Assembly: GCA_003762875.1 (NCBI GenBank)
Contig: RIBL01000015.1
Span: 1 to 64,000, forward strand
DNA length: 64,000 nt
Origin: Muribaculaceae bacterium Isolate-110 (HZI)
GTDB taxonomy: Bacteria > Bacteroidota > Bacteroidia > Bacteroidales > Muribaculaceae
Reading direction: 5' to 3'
Within the stretch, counting starts at the first letter, position 1. Every line of letters begins with the position of its first letter. Under the pieces are notes generated by a model. It did not search any database and was not told where the DNA came from. It was given only the letters and a program-made list of their open reading frames with translations. A program made the position numbers and the translations under genes. Below, one piece after another: positions 45,085 through 62,555 of this stretch.

Positions 45085-45615
45085 ATGAAAAAGGAAGATA
45101 AAATCATAGCTATCCAGAACATAGCCAAGACTATCCAGGAGTATGGCTGCTTCTACCTCGTCGAGACCGCCGGTCTTGACGCTGAGAAGACCACATCTCT
45201 GCGTCGTGCCTGCAACAAGGCCGACATCAAGCTCATGGTGGTTAAGAACACCCTTCTCCACAAGGCTCTCGAGAGCCTCGAAGGTGACTACACTGAGCTC
45301 TACGGTGTGCTCCACGGCTCTACATCTCTCATGCTGAGCAACACTGGCAACGCTCCCGCCAAGCTCATCAAGGAGATTCTCAAGGCCGACAAAGAGGCTA
45401 AACTGCCCGCTTTCAAGGCTGCTTACGTCGAGGAGACCATCTATGTCGGTGCCGACCAGCTCGACACTCTCGTGGCTATCAAGAGCAAAAACGAGCTTAT
45501 CGCCGACGTTATCGCTCTTCTCCAGTCACCCGCCAAGAACGTTATCTCCGGCCTTCAGTCCGGTGGCAACAAGCTTCACGGCATCCTCGAGACCCTCTCG
45601 AAGAAAGAGGCTTAA
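45085..45615 (+). CDS. rplJ: 50S ribosomal protein L10
   Basis: A 176-residue stalk-base protein, opening MKKEDKIIAIQNIAKTIQEY and holding LRRACNKADIKLMVVKNTLL near 38-57. Its C-terminal helix recruits L7/L12 dimers. Only 24 nt separate it from rplA, so the long leader that carries the L10 autoregulatory site in E. coli is absent here. Confidence 0.97.
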   Translation: MKKEDKIIAIQNIAKTIQEYGCFYLVETAGLDAEKTTSLRRACNKADIKLMVVKNTLLHKALESLEGDYTELYGVLHGSTSLMLSNTGNAPAKLIKEILKADKEAKLPAFKAAYVEETIYVGADQLDTLVAIKSKNELIADVIALLQSPAKNVISGLQSGGNKLHGILETLSKKEA

Positions 45616-45675
45616 TCTCGATAATTCAACCATTCTTTCAACCCCAATCAAAAACAACAAAACATCTATACAATC

Positions 45676-46053
45676 ATGGCAGATCTCAAAGCTTTTGCAG
45701 AACAACTCGTTAATCTCACCGTTAAGGAAGTCAACGAACTCGCTCAGATCCTCAAGGAAGAGTACGGTATCGAACCCGCAGCTGCAGCCGTTGCAGTAGC
45801 AGCCGGCCCCGCCGCAGGTGGTGCTGCCGCTGAGGAAGAGAAGTCTTCTTTCGACGTAGTGCTTAAGTCAGCCGGCGCAAGCAAGCTCGCCGTTGTTAAG
45901 CTCGTTAAGGAGCTCACAGGTCTCGGTCTCAAGGAGGCTAAGGAGATGGTAGACGGTGCTCCTTCTGTAATCAAGGAAGGCATGGCTAAGGCCGACGCTG
46001 AGGGTCTCAAGAAGCAGCTCGAAGAGGCCGGTGCTGAGGTTGAGCTCAAATAA
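45676..46053 (+). CDS. rplL: 50S ribosomal protein L7/L12
   Basis: A 125-residue protein: N-terminal dimerisation helices (about 1-35), an Ala-rich hinge (about 35-55) and the factor-binding C-terminal domain with [20 protein letters not shown] (83-102). It follows rplJ by 60 nt. Confidence 0.98.
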   Translation: MADLKAFAEQLVNLTVKEVNELAQILKEEYGIEPAAAAVAVAAGPAAGGAAAEEEKSSFDVVLKSAGASKLAVVKLVKELTGLGLKEAKEMVDGAPSVIKEGMAKADAEGLKKQLEEAGAEVELK

Positions 46054-46155
46054 GCTTACTACCGACTTATAACTGCCGTGACGGCACAGTAGGGGACTCT
46101 TCCCCCCATATCGAGGGAAATCTCCGTTGCCACTGTCACGACATAAGCAAATTTT

Positions 46156-46195
46156 AGGTTAAGATACTCCCTCGGGAGTCTCTTAACCTGTTTGC
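46156..46195 (+). terminator. Attenuator-like hairpin between rplL and rpoB
   Basis: AGGTTAAGATACTCCC (46156-46171) pairs with GGGAGTCTCTTAACCT (46174-46189), one mismatch, followed by GTTTGCGTT. Position and strength fit partial termination between ribosomal-protein and polymerase genes, as known in other bacteria. Confidence 0.6.
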
Positions 46196-46419
46196 GTTAA
46201 GAGCCCCATGTTATTTATAAAAAATCATAAATAATTATATTTATTAATAAAAGTTAAGCCTTTTGACGCCTGTTTTACCCTTTTTAAGGGGTGTTTAGCT
46301 TGAAAATATGTGTGTTAGGCTCTTTTATTGGTGTTAAATATGGTTAATATAGGCTCTTTCATGAGTGTGTGTCAATCAGCATCACTCTCTCAACTCAAAT
46401 AACGATTAATCAACATTAG
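46196..46419 (+). promoter_or_regulatory. rpoB leader with TAGGCTCTTT direct repeats
   Basis: An AT-rich 224-nt stretch before rpoB with no gene. TAGGCTCTTT occurs at 46316-46325 and 46350-46359 (34-nt period). No TAnnTTTG promoter is clear, so rpoBC may depend on read-through from the upstream genes. Confidence 0.4.
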
Positions 46420-50235
<3,816 letters not shown>

Positions 50236-50308
50236 TAGACTGTCAGCATCTCTCCTCGACTCTCCTCACCACCACTTTTTTATAACTGCATATCTCCATA
50301 ACATATAT

Positions 50309-54634
<4,326 letters not shown>

Positions 54635-54678
54635 ATCCCGTTTTAGACGCGATATATATAGAGAGACAATAGTCTCTG

Positions 54679-54738
54679 AACCGATAAACGCCCCTGATTC
54701 ATCTTCTGATTGAATCAGGGGCGTTTATCGGTTTTATA
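54679..54738. terminator. Bidirectional terminator after rpoC
   Basis: A perfect 23-bp stem (54679-54701 with 54711-54733), 9-nt loop, TTTATAG tail on the plus strand. Arm sequence starts AACCGATAAACGCCCC. It separates rpoC from the convergent O-methyltransferase gene. Confidence 0.88.
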
Positions 54739-54747
54739 GATATTGTG

Positions 54748-55368
54748 TCAGTCGACTCGGATTAGGGTGAGGCCGTCGCGGAGGGGGAGGATGACTGAGG
54801 CGAGGCGGGAATGGGTGGCTACGTAGGTGTTGAAGGCATCGAGCCCGAGAGTCTGCGCGTCGTGGTTTTTGACGGTGTCGTAGACTTTGCCGTCCCAGAG
54901 AGTATTGTCGGCGATGATGAATGTCCCGGGGCGCAAAGTGGGTAGCAGAAGGTCAAGATAGGCGATATAGTCGCGTTTGTTGGCGTCGATATATATAAGG
55001 TCCCACGTCTCGTTAAGAGTCGGGATAACTTTAAGGGCGTCGCCTATATGGAGCGTGATGCGTTCTCCGCCGGGCGATGTGGCGAAGAGTTCGGTCAGTT
55101 CGTCCTCCATCTCGTCGTCGACCTCGATGGTGTGCACATGGCCTCCGTCGGGGAGAGTCTCGGCCAGACACAGGGCCGAGTAGCCGGTGAATGTCCCGAG
55201 TTCGAGCACGCGCATGGGTTTTATCATCGACACGAGCATGGCCAGCATGCGTCCCTGGAGATGGCCTGAACACATGCGCGGATAGAGGTGATTGAGATGT
55301 GTGCGACGATAGAGCCTGGCCAGGTGGTCAGGCTCGGGTGATATGTGGGCGAGAATGTAGTCCTCCAC
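54748..55368 (-). CDS. SAM-dependent O-methyltransferase (caffeoyl-CoA type fold)
   Basis: A 206-residue class I methyltransferase. The SAM-binding LELGTFTGYSALCLAETL is at about 55-72, VHTIEVDDEME follows, and DLIYIDANKRDYIAYLDLLL with the metal-binding Asp-Asn lies at about 133-152. It is related to caffeoyl-CoA and catechol O-methyltransferases; the bacterial members act on small phenols or unknown substrates. It follows aroQ by about 20 nt on the same strand. Confidence 0.88.
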   Translation of the reverse strand: MEDYILAHISPEPDHLARLYRRTHLNHLYPRMCSGHLQGRMLAMLVSMIKPMRVLELGTFTGYSALCLAETLPDGGHVHTIEVDDEMEDELTELFATSPGGERITLHIGDALKVIPTLNETWDLIYIDANKRDYIAYLDLLLPTLRPGTFIIADNTLWDGKVYDTVKNHDAQTLGLDAFNTYVATHSRLASVILPLRDGLTLIRVD

Positions 55369-55387
55369 GATTTTTATGAGAGTTATT

Positions 55388-55801
55388 TCAGTTCATGATT
55401 ATGGCCTGAGCCGCGAGGAAGTAGGAGTTGAGTCCGAAACCGGCGATGGAGCCGCGACATACCGGAGCTATGAGCGAAGTGTGGCGTATGGCTTCGCGTG
55501 AGGCGATGTTGGATATGTGCACCTCGATTACGGGGATGCTTATGGCCTTGATTGCGTCGGCTATGGCGAGCGATGTGTGGGTGTAGGCTCCGGCGTTAAG
55601 GATGATGCCGTCACACTCGGCGCGGTGCAGAGCGTCGATGATGTCGCCTTCGTGGTTGCTCTGGAAGTAGTCAATCTCGTCTCCGTCGAGCATTTCGCGC
55701 AGTTCGAGCAGATAGGATTCAAATGTCTGCGAGCCGTATATGTCGGGCTCGCGTGTGCCGAGAAGGTTGAGGTTAGGGCCGTTTATGATTAATATTTTCA
55801 T
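55388..55801 (-). CDS. aroQ: 3-dehydroquinate dehydratase, type II
   Basis: A 137-residue enzyme of the shikimate pathway, dodecameric in its family. Active-site stretches: GPNLNLLGTREPDIYG (8-23, containing the Arg and Tyr), SNHEGDIIDALH, LNAGAYTHTSLAIADAI and EVHISNIASREAIRHTS. Length is slightly short but complete. Confidence 0.96.
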   Translation of the reverse strand: MKILIINGPNLNLLGTREPDIYGSQTFESYLLELREMLDGDEIDYFQSNHEGDIIDALHRAECDGIILNAGAYTHTSLAIADAIKAISIPVIEVHISNIASREAIRHTSLIAPVCRGSIAGFGLNSYFLAAQAIIMN

Positions 55802-55828
55802 TTTAGGGAAATTCCTTGGTGGTTGTGA

Positions 55829-56083
55829 CTATGCTGTGACGAGTATGTGTACGGCTATCGACGATAGCAGCATTACCGCGAGCAGTATCCATGTGAGATA
55901 GGGCCGCTGAAAGTAGGCACGCCATGCGAGATAGCCCGAGAGTATCATATAGAACGGGTATATCCACAGGAGTGTCTTAGTGACGGATGCATCTGGCGCA
56001 CACTGCGACAGGAGTGAGGGGAGGGTGAATACGGGGAGGGTGAATATGATTATCAGAAAGGTCACCCACTTGGGAGGAGTCAT
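55829..56083 (-). CDS. Small hypothetical membrane protein
   Basis: An 84-residue protein (from the ATG at 56083, MTPPKWVTFLIIIFTLPVFT) with three predicted membrane helices. An upstream ATG at 56140 would add 19 residues and overlap the epimerase end by 10 nt; the shorter form looks more natural. I do not recognise the family. It lies between aroQ and the epimerase gene, all minus strand. Confidence 0.5.
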   Translation of the reverse strand: MTPPKWVTFLIIIFTLPVFTLPSLLSQCAPDASVTKTLLWIYPFYMILSGYLAWRAYFQRPYLTWILLAVMLLSSIAVHILVTA

Positions 56084-56130
56084 GACTAATGGGATTGATG
56101 TGACTGTTGTGACTGATAAGGGGGCGGTGT

Positions 56131-57126
56131 CTATTGACACTCCTTGTAGGCTTTGACTGTGCGGCGTATGCCTTCGGTGAGGTCTATCTGCGGGTCAAAG
56201 CCAAAGTCTCGCTGTGCGGGTGAGATGTCGCACGACCAGTTGCGCTGAGCCATGATGTTGTATTTGTCGGAATTGAGCGTGACTGCCTGCATCTTGGCCG
56301 CGCCCCATTTCTCGCTTATCTTACAGGCGATGGAGAGTGCCCAGAGCGGCAGGCGCACCGGGATGACCAGGCTGTGGCCGAGAGCTTTGGCCACGATGCG
56401 GCGAAACTCCTTCTGTGTGTAGGCTCTCGGCTCGGAGATAATGTATTTGCGATGTAGCGGTGCGCGCTCGATGGCATCGAAGATAGCCCGCGCGAGGTCT
56501 TCGACATAGATGAATGTGAGCATCTGACGGCGCATGCCCACACCGAAGTCAAAGTGTGAGTCGATGGTCTTGATCATCATCAGATAATCCTGCTCGTGGG
56601 GGCCGTAGACCCCGGTGGGGCGCAGCACTATCCAAGGGAAGTCCTTGGGCAGCGACTGGAGAAAGGTCTCGGCCTTGATTTTTGACAGCCCGTAGCGAGT
56701 GTTGGGATTGGGGATGGAGTCGCCCGAGAGAGGAGTGTAGTTTTTCTCGTCGCCCGGTCCGATGGCCGAGAGCGACGACATGTAGACCATGCGTTCGGGC
56801 ACCGCGCCGACATCTTGAAGCGTCTCCACGAAGTCGCGCAGATACACATAATTGATGCGGTTGAAGTCCATGAAGTTGACACACTTGGTGGCTCCGAGGT
56901 TATACACGATATAATCCCAGCGGTGGCCTTTGAGCTGCTCGGCCAGCCGCTCGGGGTTGTCATAGTCGAGAGTGATGAACTGCAGGGCCGGGTCGGTGAG
57001 ATAGCGGCGCGAGGTCGACTCTCTGACGCCGCACCACGTCTCGTAGCCGCGGCGCAGCGACTCGGCGGCGATGAATCCTCCGATAAAGCCTCCGGCTCCT
57101 ACTATGAGTACTTTTTTCTGTGGCAT
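56131..57126 (-). CDS. NAD-dependent epimerase/dehydratase family protein
   Basis: A 331-residue extended short-chain dehydrogenase. The NAD-binding GAGGFIGGFIAAESLRRGYE is at 10-29, and the active-site YGLSKIKAE (Tyr and Lys, YxxxK) lies near 150. The C-terminal part binds a nucleotide-sugar-like substrate. It probably modifies sugars or a related metabolite; the substrate is open. Next to a glycosyltransferase gene on the same strand. Confidence 0.85.
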   Translation of the reverse strand: MPQKKVLIVGAGGFIGGFIAAESLRRGYETWCGVRESTSRRYLTDPALQFITLDYDNPERLAEQLKGHRWDYIVYNLGATKCVNFMDFNRINYVYLRDFVETLQDVGAVPERMVYMSSLSAIGPGDEKNYTPLSGDSIPNPNTRYGLSKIKAETFLQSLPKDFPWIVLRPTGVYGPHEQDYLMMIKTIDSHFDFGVGMRRQMLTFIYVEDLARAIFDAIERAPLHRKYIISEPRAYTQKEFRRIVAKALGHSLVIPVRLPLWALSIACKISEKWGAAKMQAVTLNSDKYNIMAQRNWSCDISPAQRDFGFDPQIDLTEGIRRTVKAYKECQ

Positions 57127-57195
57127 GATGGCTGAAAAAGATGAGTGTTTTCGGGATTGTGGGGGGAGAGGTGTGTGTAATTGTCTCTGCCGTGG

Positions 57196-58503
57196 TCAGA
57201 CGAGCTGAGCGAACAGGTCGATATATTTCCGGGCCACGACCTGTGGGCTGAAGTTCTCGCGCACAAACCGGTGCTGGTCATCGCGTGGTATGTCGGCGTC
57301 TATAGCCCACATGATGCCCTTGGCTATGTCGAGCGTGTCGCGCGACGCGGCGACATATCCGTTGTCCAGATGGCTCACGAGCTCCTCGCGCGAATCGCCT
57401 CCGAACACTACGGGCACCGCTCCCGAGGCCATGCCTTCGAGCACGGTGTCGGAGACATTCTCAAGTATTGCGGTCGAGAGTATCACTTTGGCCGAACTGT
57501 AGAGATAGCGCAGTATCTTGTTGTCGTTGACACGTCCGAGCCAGCGGTGCGACATGCGCAGGCGGTCGAGCACCTCGGGGTTGTGAAGGCTGCCGAAGAG
57601 ATAGACAGCCGTGGCGGTGGCTGTCTCGGGATAGTTGTCAAATATATGGTTGAGGGCGTCGATGGCATAGTCGAGCCCCTTTGACGGGTCGTCGAGCCGA
57701 TTGGCCCCGATAAGTATCAGATGAGGTTTCGACAGGGTGAGGAGCGAGTCGATGTGTCGGGGCTGGACCGTGTAGTGAAGGTCGACCGGCACGGGGTTGG
57801 GGATAGTCATCACCGGCATGTTGCGTAGCAGCGACGAGCTGCGGGCTTTGTGCTCGAGCCACCGGCTGTCAGTGACAAACGTCACGGGAATGTCGGCATA
57901 GAGGCGCATCTTGCGCTTCCACATGCGGTATGACAGGTCGCCCCGGTGTCCGCCCCCTTTGAGATACATGCAGTTGCCGCACGTGTCGGTGAAATAGTCA
58001 CACTCATAGGCCTGGTGACATATTCCCGTGAAGGCCCACATGTCGTGGAGAGTCCATACAATCTTCTTGCCCGCCTCATGCAGCCGTCGTATGCCGCGGA
58101 GGTTCATCAGACCGAGATTTATCCAGTTGAGACACACTATGTCGGCCTCTCTGACCCACGGATGGTTGTGGATATTGACGGCCAGCGTGCCGGTCGAGAC
58201 TACATAATTGCTGTGGCTTGAGCGGTCGCAGTGAGCCATCACAAAGAGGCGTTCGGCACAGTAACGTATGCTGCGCGAGAGAGTCGTCCCGACCTCCGAG
58301 ACGTTGGTCTCGCTCGAGCTGCGGGTGTACACCACCATACGTACGTCGAGCCCCTCGCGACGCAATGCCTGCATGAGCCGGAATGTGGCTTTGGCGGCAC
58401 AGCCGAGAGTGTCGCTGTGATTCACGAGCACTATCTTCTTGCCTTTGAGCGAAGCGGACAGCGATGATGCAGCCGGTAAGTTATCGTTTGTTGGATTTGA
58501 CAT
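57196..58503 (-). CDS. GT4-type glycosyltransferase
   Basis: A 435-residue glycosyltransferase with a GT-B fold. The N-terminal part has KKIVLVNHSDTLGCAAKATF and IVWTLHDMWAFTGICHQAYE, with the Cys-rich segment ECDYFTDTCGNCMY that is typical of this branch; the C-terminal donor half has ENVSDTVLEGMASGAVPVVF (EX7E-like). It probably builds a surface polysaccharide or glycolipid. The stop overlaps nothing; the start overlaps the DUF389 gene end by 23 nt, so the two are coupled. Confidence 0.88.
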   Translation of the reverse strand: MSNPTNDNLPAASSLSASLKGKKIVLVNHSDTLGCAAKATFRLMQALRREGLDVRMVVYTRSSSETNVSEVGTTLSRSIRYCAERLFVMAHCDRSSHSNYVVSTGTLAVNIHNHPWVREADIVCLNWINLGLMNLRGIRRLHEAGKKIVWTLHDMWAFTGICHQAYECDYFTDTCGNCMYLKGGGHRGDLSYRMWKRKMRLYADIPVTFVTDSRWLEHKARSSSLLRNMPVMTIPNPVPVDLHYTVQPRHIDSLLTLSKPHLILIGANRLDDPSKGLDYAIDALNHIFDNYPETATATAVYLFGSLHNPEVLDRLRMSHRWLGRVNDNKILRYLYSSAKVILSTAILENVSDTVLEGMASGAVPVVFGGDSREELVSHLDNGYVAASRDTLDIAKGIMWAIDADIPRDDQHRFVRENFSPQVVARKYIDLFAQLV

Positions 58504-59905
58504 CCTTTGACGGTGTGTTTTTTGTACTGTTTTTCGTGCTGTCTTTGGTCTTGATTATGTCACCTACGTTGACAAGACTCACCGAGCTGAGTTGCAGACG
58601 GGCCTCGAGATACCGCTCAAGTTCGTGCTGCCTGGCCGCCGGCATAGGAGTGGAGTATGATACGAGAGCCACATTGACAGTGTCGAGCGACGCAGTGGCG
58701 ATGTTGCCGAATATAGCCCTGGATATTGCCAGCTCCTTGACCTGTGGAAACAGCACTCTCACTTCGGGTGCCAGACGTCCCGAGATGGTGTCGTTGAGCC
58801 GGGCGGTGGCTATGACGGCCCTGAGCGAGTCTATGGTGGCCTGTCCGGCCGCTATCGATGTCTGGGCCATCTCATAGATGTCGCGCACCGACGAGCCCTG
58901 CATGGCCTTGATGTCGGGCGTATCGCCCTGGATAATGTTGAGGCTCGTCCCGCCCAGACCGTAGAAGCCGAGCCGCGACGACAGCGCGAGATTGAGCGAA
59001 TCGGCCGGTAGCACCTTGCCGATGAGCGTGATGGTCAGAGTGCGCTTGCCGTGGTCGACCGACGCGTCGCTGCTCAGCACACGTGTGGCCGGAAAGCGGC
59101 ATTCATGAGCCACAAAACGGTCGGCATTAGCTGTGAATCGGCTCATCGTGAGCATATTGTAGGTGAGATAGAGCGACGGCAGCAGCGTGAGCACTGCCAC
59201 AGAGTAGACGATGCGCCTCACCTTGCGGGCGCGGCGCGGATTGTCGGTCTCCACGGGGTGATAATGCATGAGCTTGACCCCGATGAAGGTGGCCAAGGCT
59301 ATGTAGATGGAGTTGATGAGAAACAGATAAAACGCTCCGAAGAAATAGTTGGGCTGCCATGTGGCCAGTCCGTAGCCTGCGGTGCATAGCGGAGGCATGA
59401 GAGCCGTGGCTATGGCTACGCCCGGGATGACATTGCCCTTTGACTTCGAGCCGATGGCTATGATGCCGGCCCCGCCGCCGAAAAATCCTATCAGCACGTC
59501 ATAGATGGTGGGTGACGTGCGGGCCAACAGCTCGCTGTGGCCTTCGCTCACTGGCGAGATGAGAAAATAGAGCGTCGAGGTGAGCACGCTGAACCCCGTG
59601 GCCATCACAAGATTGCGCATGGCGCGCTTGATGAGGTCAAAGTCGCGCACGCCCACTCCCAGACCGATGCCGATGATGGGGCCCATGAGCGGCGATATGA
59701 GCATCGCGCCGATGATGACGGCTGTCGAGTTGGTGTTGAGGCCCAGCGAGGCTATGAAGATGGCCAAAATAAGGATGAGGATATTGGTGCCGCGAAAGGT
59801 CACACCGTCGCGGATGGTCTGCTCGGCTTCCTCCTGGCTGATGAGATAGTCGGTCAGAGAGAAGTACTGTACGAAATATTGTCGGAGAGCGTTGGCTTTA
59901 ATCAT
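58481..59905 (-). CDS. DUF389/TIGR00341 family membrane protein
   Basis: A 474-residue membrane protein. The N-terminal DUF389 domain (about 40-210) has four or five helices with STAVIIGAMLISPLMGPIIG and DFDLIKRAMRNLVMATG; a further helix follows near 245-265. The C-terminal 200 residues are predicted soluble, perhaps periplasmic. Function unknown. It lies between the glycosyltransferase and Na/Pi genes. Confidence 0.85.
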   Translation of the reverse strand: MIKANALRQYFVQYFSLTDYLISQEEAEQTIRDGVTFRGTNILILILAIFIASLGLNTNSTAVIIGAMLISPLMGPIIGIGLGVGVRDFDLIKRAMRNLVMATGFSVLTSTLYFLISPVSEGHSELLARTSPTIYDVLIGFFGGGAGIIAIGSKSKGNVIPGVAIATALMPPLCTAGYGLATWQPNYFFGAFYLFLINSIYIALATFIGVKLMHYHPVETDNPRRARKVRRIVYSVAVLTLLPSLYLTYNMLTMSRFTANADRFVAHECRFPATRVLSSDASVDHGKRTLTITLIGKVLPADSLNLALSSRLGFYGLGGTSLNIIQGDTPDIKAMQGSSVRDIYEMAQTSIAAGQATIDSLRAVIATARLNDTISGRLAPEVRVLFPQVKELAISRAIFGNIATASLDTVNVALVSYSTPMPAARQHELERYLEARLQLSSVSLVNVGDIIKTKDSTKNSTKNTPSKDVKSNKR

Positions 59906-59947
59906 TTTTTGTAAGAAAGGCTCATTGAACTGTGGCGGGGGATAACA

Positions 59948-61765
59948 TTACACCGACGAACGCACGAGGCTCTTGATCTCGTCGACCACATTGATGATGT
60001 AGTCGCCTATCTTCTCGAGCGAGGCCACTATGTCCATGTAATAGATGCCCGCCTGATATTCATACTTGTGGGCATTGATATTCTCCACATTGCCCGTGCG
60101 GAGCTGATTGCGCAGATTATTGATCTCGCGCTCATAGTTGTAAGATGATATTATATCCTTCTCCTGGGCATGCTCGCTGTCGCGCAGAAGCAATATCTGG
60201 TTGGTCATGGCGGCCTCCACGGCTATGAACATCGAGTCGATGTTGTGATATATTCCGTCGCTGAAATGCACGTCGCCCTCGCGTTTGCGTATGAGCACCT
60301 TGCCTATGCCGAAACAGCAGTCGGCTATGCTCTCGATTTCGCTCACGATGCGAAACATCGCCGCGATCCTGTGCTTGCCCTCGTTGGAGAGGCGGCCCTC
60401 CGAGCATCGGTTGAGATAGTCGGCGATCTCTATCTCCATGCGGTCGGAAATCTCCTCATATTTCTCCAGACGTGAGAATTGTTTGGTAAACTCGTCCGAG
60501 TCGGTCTTGATGTGCACGATATTCTGCGCCATGCCTATCATGCGCTGCACGCGCTGGGCGTAGACCACGATCTCCTTCTCGGCCTGGGAGATGTTGAGCT
60601 CCGACGCGCTGACCATACCGGCCGATATAAACTTGAGCTGAAACTCCTCGCCGTGGGTCGAGGTGACCGGCACAAGCCGCTCGACTATCTTGACATACAG
60701 TCCGGTGAGCCATATCATTATGGAGAGGTTGATGAGATTGAACACGGTGTGAAACACCGACAGGCCTATCGACACGCTCTGCTGCATGGCCGCTATCTGA
60801 GCCGTCACCGGGTGGCCGGCGGGCAGAGAGTTGTCAAACAGGTGGTCGTAGGTGGCAGGGTCGGTGGCCTCGATATTGTTGACAAATGCCGAGAGGGCCC
60901 CCGGGTCGCCCTGGCCCAGCTCCTCGGTGAGCCATTGGGCGAAGTGGCAGAACGGAAAGAAGATGGCCAGCGTCCAGGCCGTGCCCAGAAAGTTAAACAG
61001 CAGATGGCCCATGGCGGTTCGCTTGGCTGCCACATTTCCGCCCATTGATGCCATGAGTGGCGTGATGGTGGTGCCTATGTTGGAGCCAAGCACCAGCGCG
61101 CACGACAGGTCAAAGTCGATCCAACCCTTGCTGCACATGATGAGCGTGATGGCAAACGTGGCCGCGCTCGACTGGATGACCATCGTGAGCATCATGCCCA
61201 CAAACGTGAATATCAGCACCGAAACGAAGCCCATCGAGGTGTAACGCTCCAGGAATGCAAACATCTCGGGATTGCTCTGGAGGTCGGGGACATAGGTGCT
61301 GATGAGGTCAAGACCCATGAAGAGAAACGCGAAGCCTATAAAAAATTCGCCTATCGACTTGTTGCGGCTCGACTTGGCAAACAGCAACGGTATCGACAGG
61401 CCTATGACCGGCAATACAAACGCCGAAATATTGACTTTAAATCCAAACAGGGCTATCACCCATGCCGTGAACGTGGTGCCCACGTTGGCTCCCATGATTA
61501 CAGCCATCGACTGGCCCAGCGACATCAGACCCGCGTTGACAAAACTCACCACCATCACTGTCGAGGCCGATGAACTCTGTATAAGGGCCGTGATGAGGAT
61601 GCCTGTGAGCATGCCTGTGAAGCGGTTGCGGGTCATGGCTGAGAGAATGTTGCGCAGACGGTCGCCCGCGGCTTTCTGCAAGCCTTCGCTCATCACTTTC
61701 ATTCCATAGAGAAACAAGGCCACTGAGCCAAACAGACATAGCAGGTCTAAAAAACTGTAACTCAT
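59948..61765 (-). CDS. Na/Pi cotransporter family protein with PhoU-like domain
   Basis: A 605-residue protein with two Na/Pi-cotransporter repeats (GANVGTTFTAWVIALFG near 90 and GSNIGTTITPLMASMGG near 225, each with the QSSSA/QSSAA motif) in about nine helices, and a C-terminal PhoU-like helical domain (about 400-600). It should carry phosphate with sodium. A strong promoter with both boxes precedes it. Confidence 0.92.
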   Translation of the reverse strand: MSYSFLDLLCLFGSVALFLYGMKVMSEGLQKAAGDRLRNILSAMTRNRFTGMLTGILITALIQSSSASTVMVVSFVNAGLMSLGQSMAVIMGANVGTTFTAWVIALFGFKVNISAFVLPVIGLSIPLLFAKSSRNKSIGEFFIGFAFLFMGLDLISTYVPDLQSNPEMFAFLERYTSMGFVSVLIFTFVGMMLTMVIQSSAATFAITLIMCSKGWIDFDLSCALVLGSNIGTTITPLMASMGGNVAAKRTAMGHLLFNFLGTAWTLAIFFPFCHFAQWLTEELGQGDPGALSAFVNNIEATDPATYDHLFDNSLPAGHPVTAQIAAMQQSVSIGLSVFHTVFNLINLSIMIWLTGLYVKIVERLVPVTSTHGEEFQLKFISAGMVSASELNISQAEKEIVVYAQRVQRMIGMAQNIVHIKTDSDEFTKQFSRLEKYEEISDRMEIEIADYLNRCSEGRLSNEGKHRIAAMFRIVSEIESIADCCFGIGKVLIRKREGDVHFSDGIYHNIDSMFIAVEAAMTNQILLLRDSEHAQEKDIISSYNYEREINNLRNQLRTGNVENINAHKYEYQAGIYYMDIVASLEKIGDYIINVVDEIKSLVRSSV

Positions 61766-61832
61766 GATGTTTTAAGTTGTCATTGTGATAGTTGGCATGG
61801 AGACGCGCCGGAGAGCACGCACTTCACCGATG

Positions 61833-61863
61833 CAAAGATATAACATTTTTTTACTTTTTCAAA
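61833..61863 (-). promoter_or_regulatory. Promoter of the Na/Pi cotransporter gene
   Basis: Minus-strand -33 TTTG (61863-61860), 19-bp spacer, -7 TATCTTTG (61840-61833); a textbook Bacteroidetes promoter 68 nt before the ATG at 61765. Confidence 0.75.
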
Positions 61864-61999
61864 TAACTCAGTGGGCGGAATTATGATTAATTTTGCAGTA
61901 AAGTTTTACGATACGACGACTCGCAGAGGCGGGGCGGGTATGAAAAAAGACGTTTTTTCGTTTTTTAGTTTCTTTCGATCATTCAGAACTTCGCACATT

Positions 62000-62227
62000 C
62001 TAAATAGTCATCAGGAAGAAGCGATCGGGATTGCGTCCACCGAAGAACATGACAAGCTGTAGTCTGTTGCCCTCGCGGCGGCAGGCCGTTTGCGCATATA
62101 TGTCTTCGCGTGGGTTGCTGCGATTGTTGTAATCCAATAGATGACAGGTAGTGCGAAGACCTTGAATGATGTAGGATGTCAACGAAGATGCATCCCACGT
62201 TTTTGTTTCATGACCGGGTCTTTGCAT
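62000..62227 (-). CDS. Orphan small reading frame, hypothetical
   Basis: A 75-codon minus-strand frame (MQRPGHETKTWDASSLTSYI onward, ending GGRNPDRFFLMTI) in an otherwise gene-free gap (61866-62327). The amino-acid make-up looks protein-like rather than random, but there is no TAnnTTTG box upstream and I do not recognise it. It could be the remnant of a longer gene or a mobile element. A plus-strand TAATTTTG at 61888 has no -33 partner. Confidence 0.3.
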   Translation of the reverse strand: MQRPGHETKTWDASSLTSYIIQGLRTTCHLLDYNNRSNPREDIYAQTACRREGNRLQLVMFFGGRNPDRFFLMTI

Positions 62228-62327
62228 ATACTTGTCATTAGAGTCTCTATTGTAATGCCACCGATTTTTTAAATTATTACTCCGGCCATAGGGATGACGG
62301 CCTCCACCTTAATATAATATATGTCAT

Positions 62328-62555
62328 ATGGAACCGATAGGCACCATGATTAAGGAAGAGCTGGAGCGTCAGGAGCGCACGGTGTCGTGGCTCGCTCGAA
62401 AACTCAACTGTGACCGCTCAAACATCTACCGGCTATTTCAGAAACACTCCATCGACACGGCACTGCTACAACGCCTGTCAGTCATACTCGGGCGGGATTT
62501 CTTCTCCGACCTAAGCAATAATCTTTCAGTCAGAAAGGGTAGAAATGAGGCATAA
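62328..62555 (+). CDS. Small XRE-like helix-turn-helix protein
   Basis: A 75-residue protein with one HTH: IKEELERQERTVSWLARKLN followed by CDRSNIYRLFQKHSIDTALL and a closing helix LQRLSVILGRDFFSDL. This short form is common in Bacteroidetes. It probably binds DNA as a dimer; the target is unknown, but it lies just upstream of the collagen-like lipoprotein gene. Its stop codon lies inside the left arm of a hairpin. Confidence 0.75.
   Translation: MEPIGTMIKEELERQERTVSWLARKLNCDRSNIYRLFQKHSIDTALLQRLSVILGRDFFSDLSNNLSVRKGRNEA

Noticed and set aside
61940-62062. Short plus-strand frame starting MKKDVFSFFSFF after a TAATTTTG box
   Set aside because: Only 40 codons, no -33 box, overlaps the minus-strand orphan frame, and composition is low complexity.
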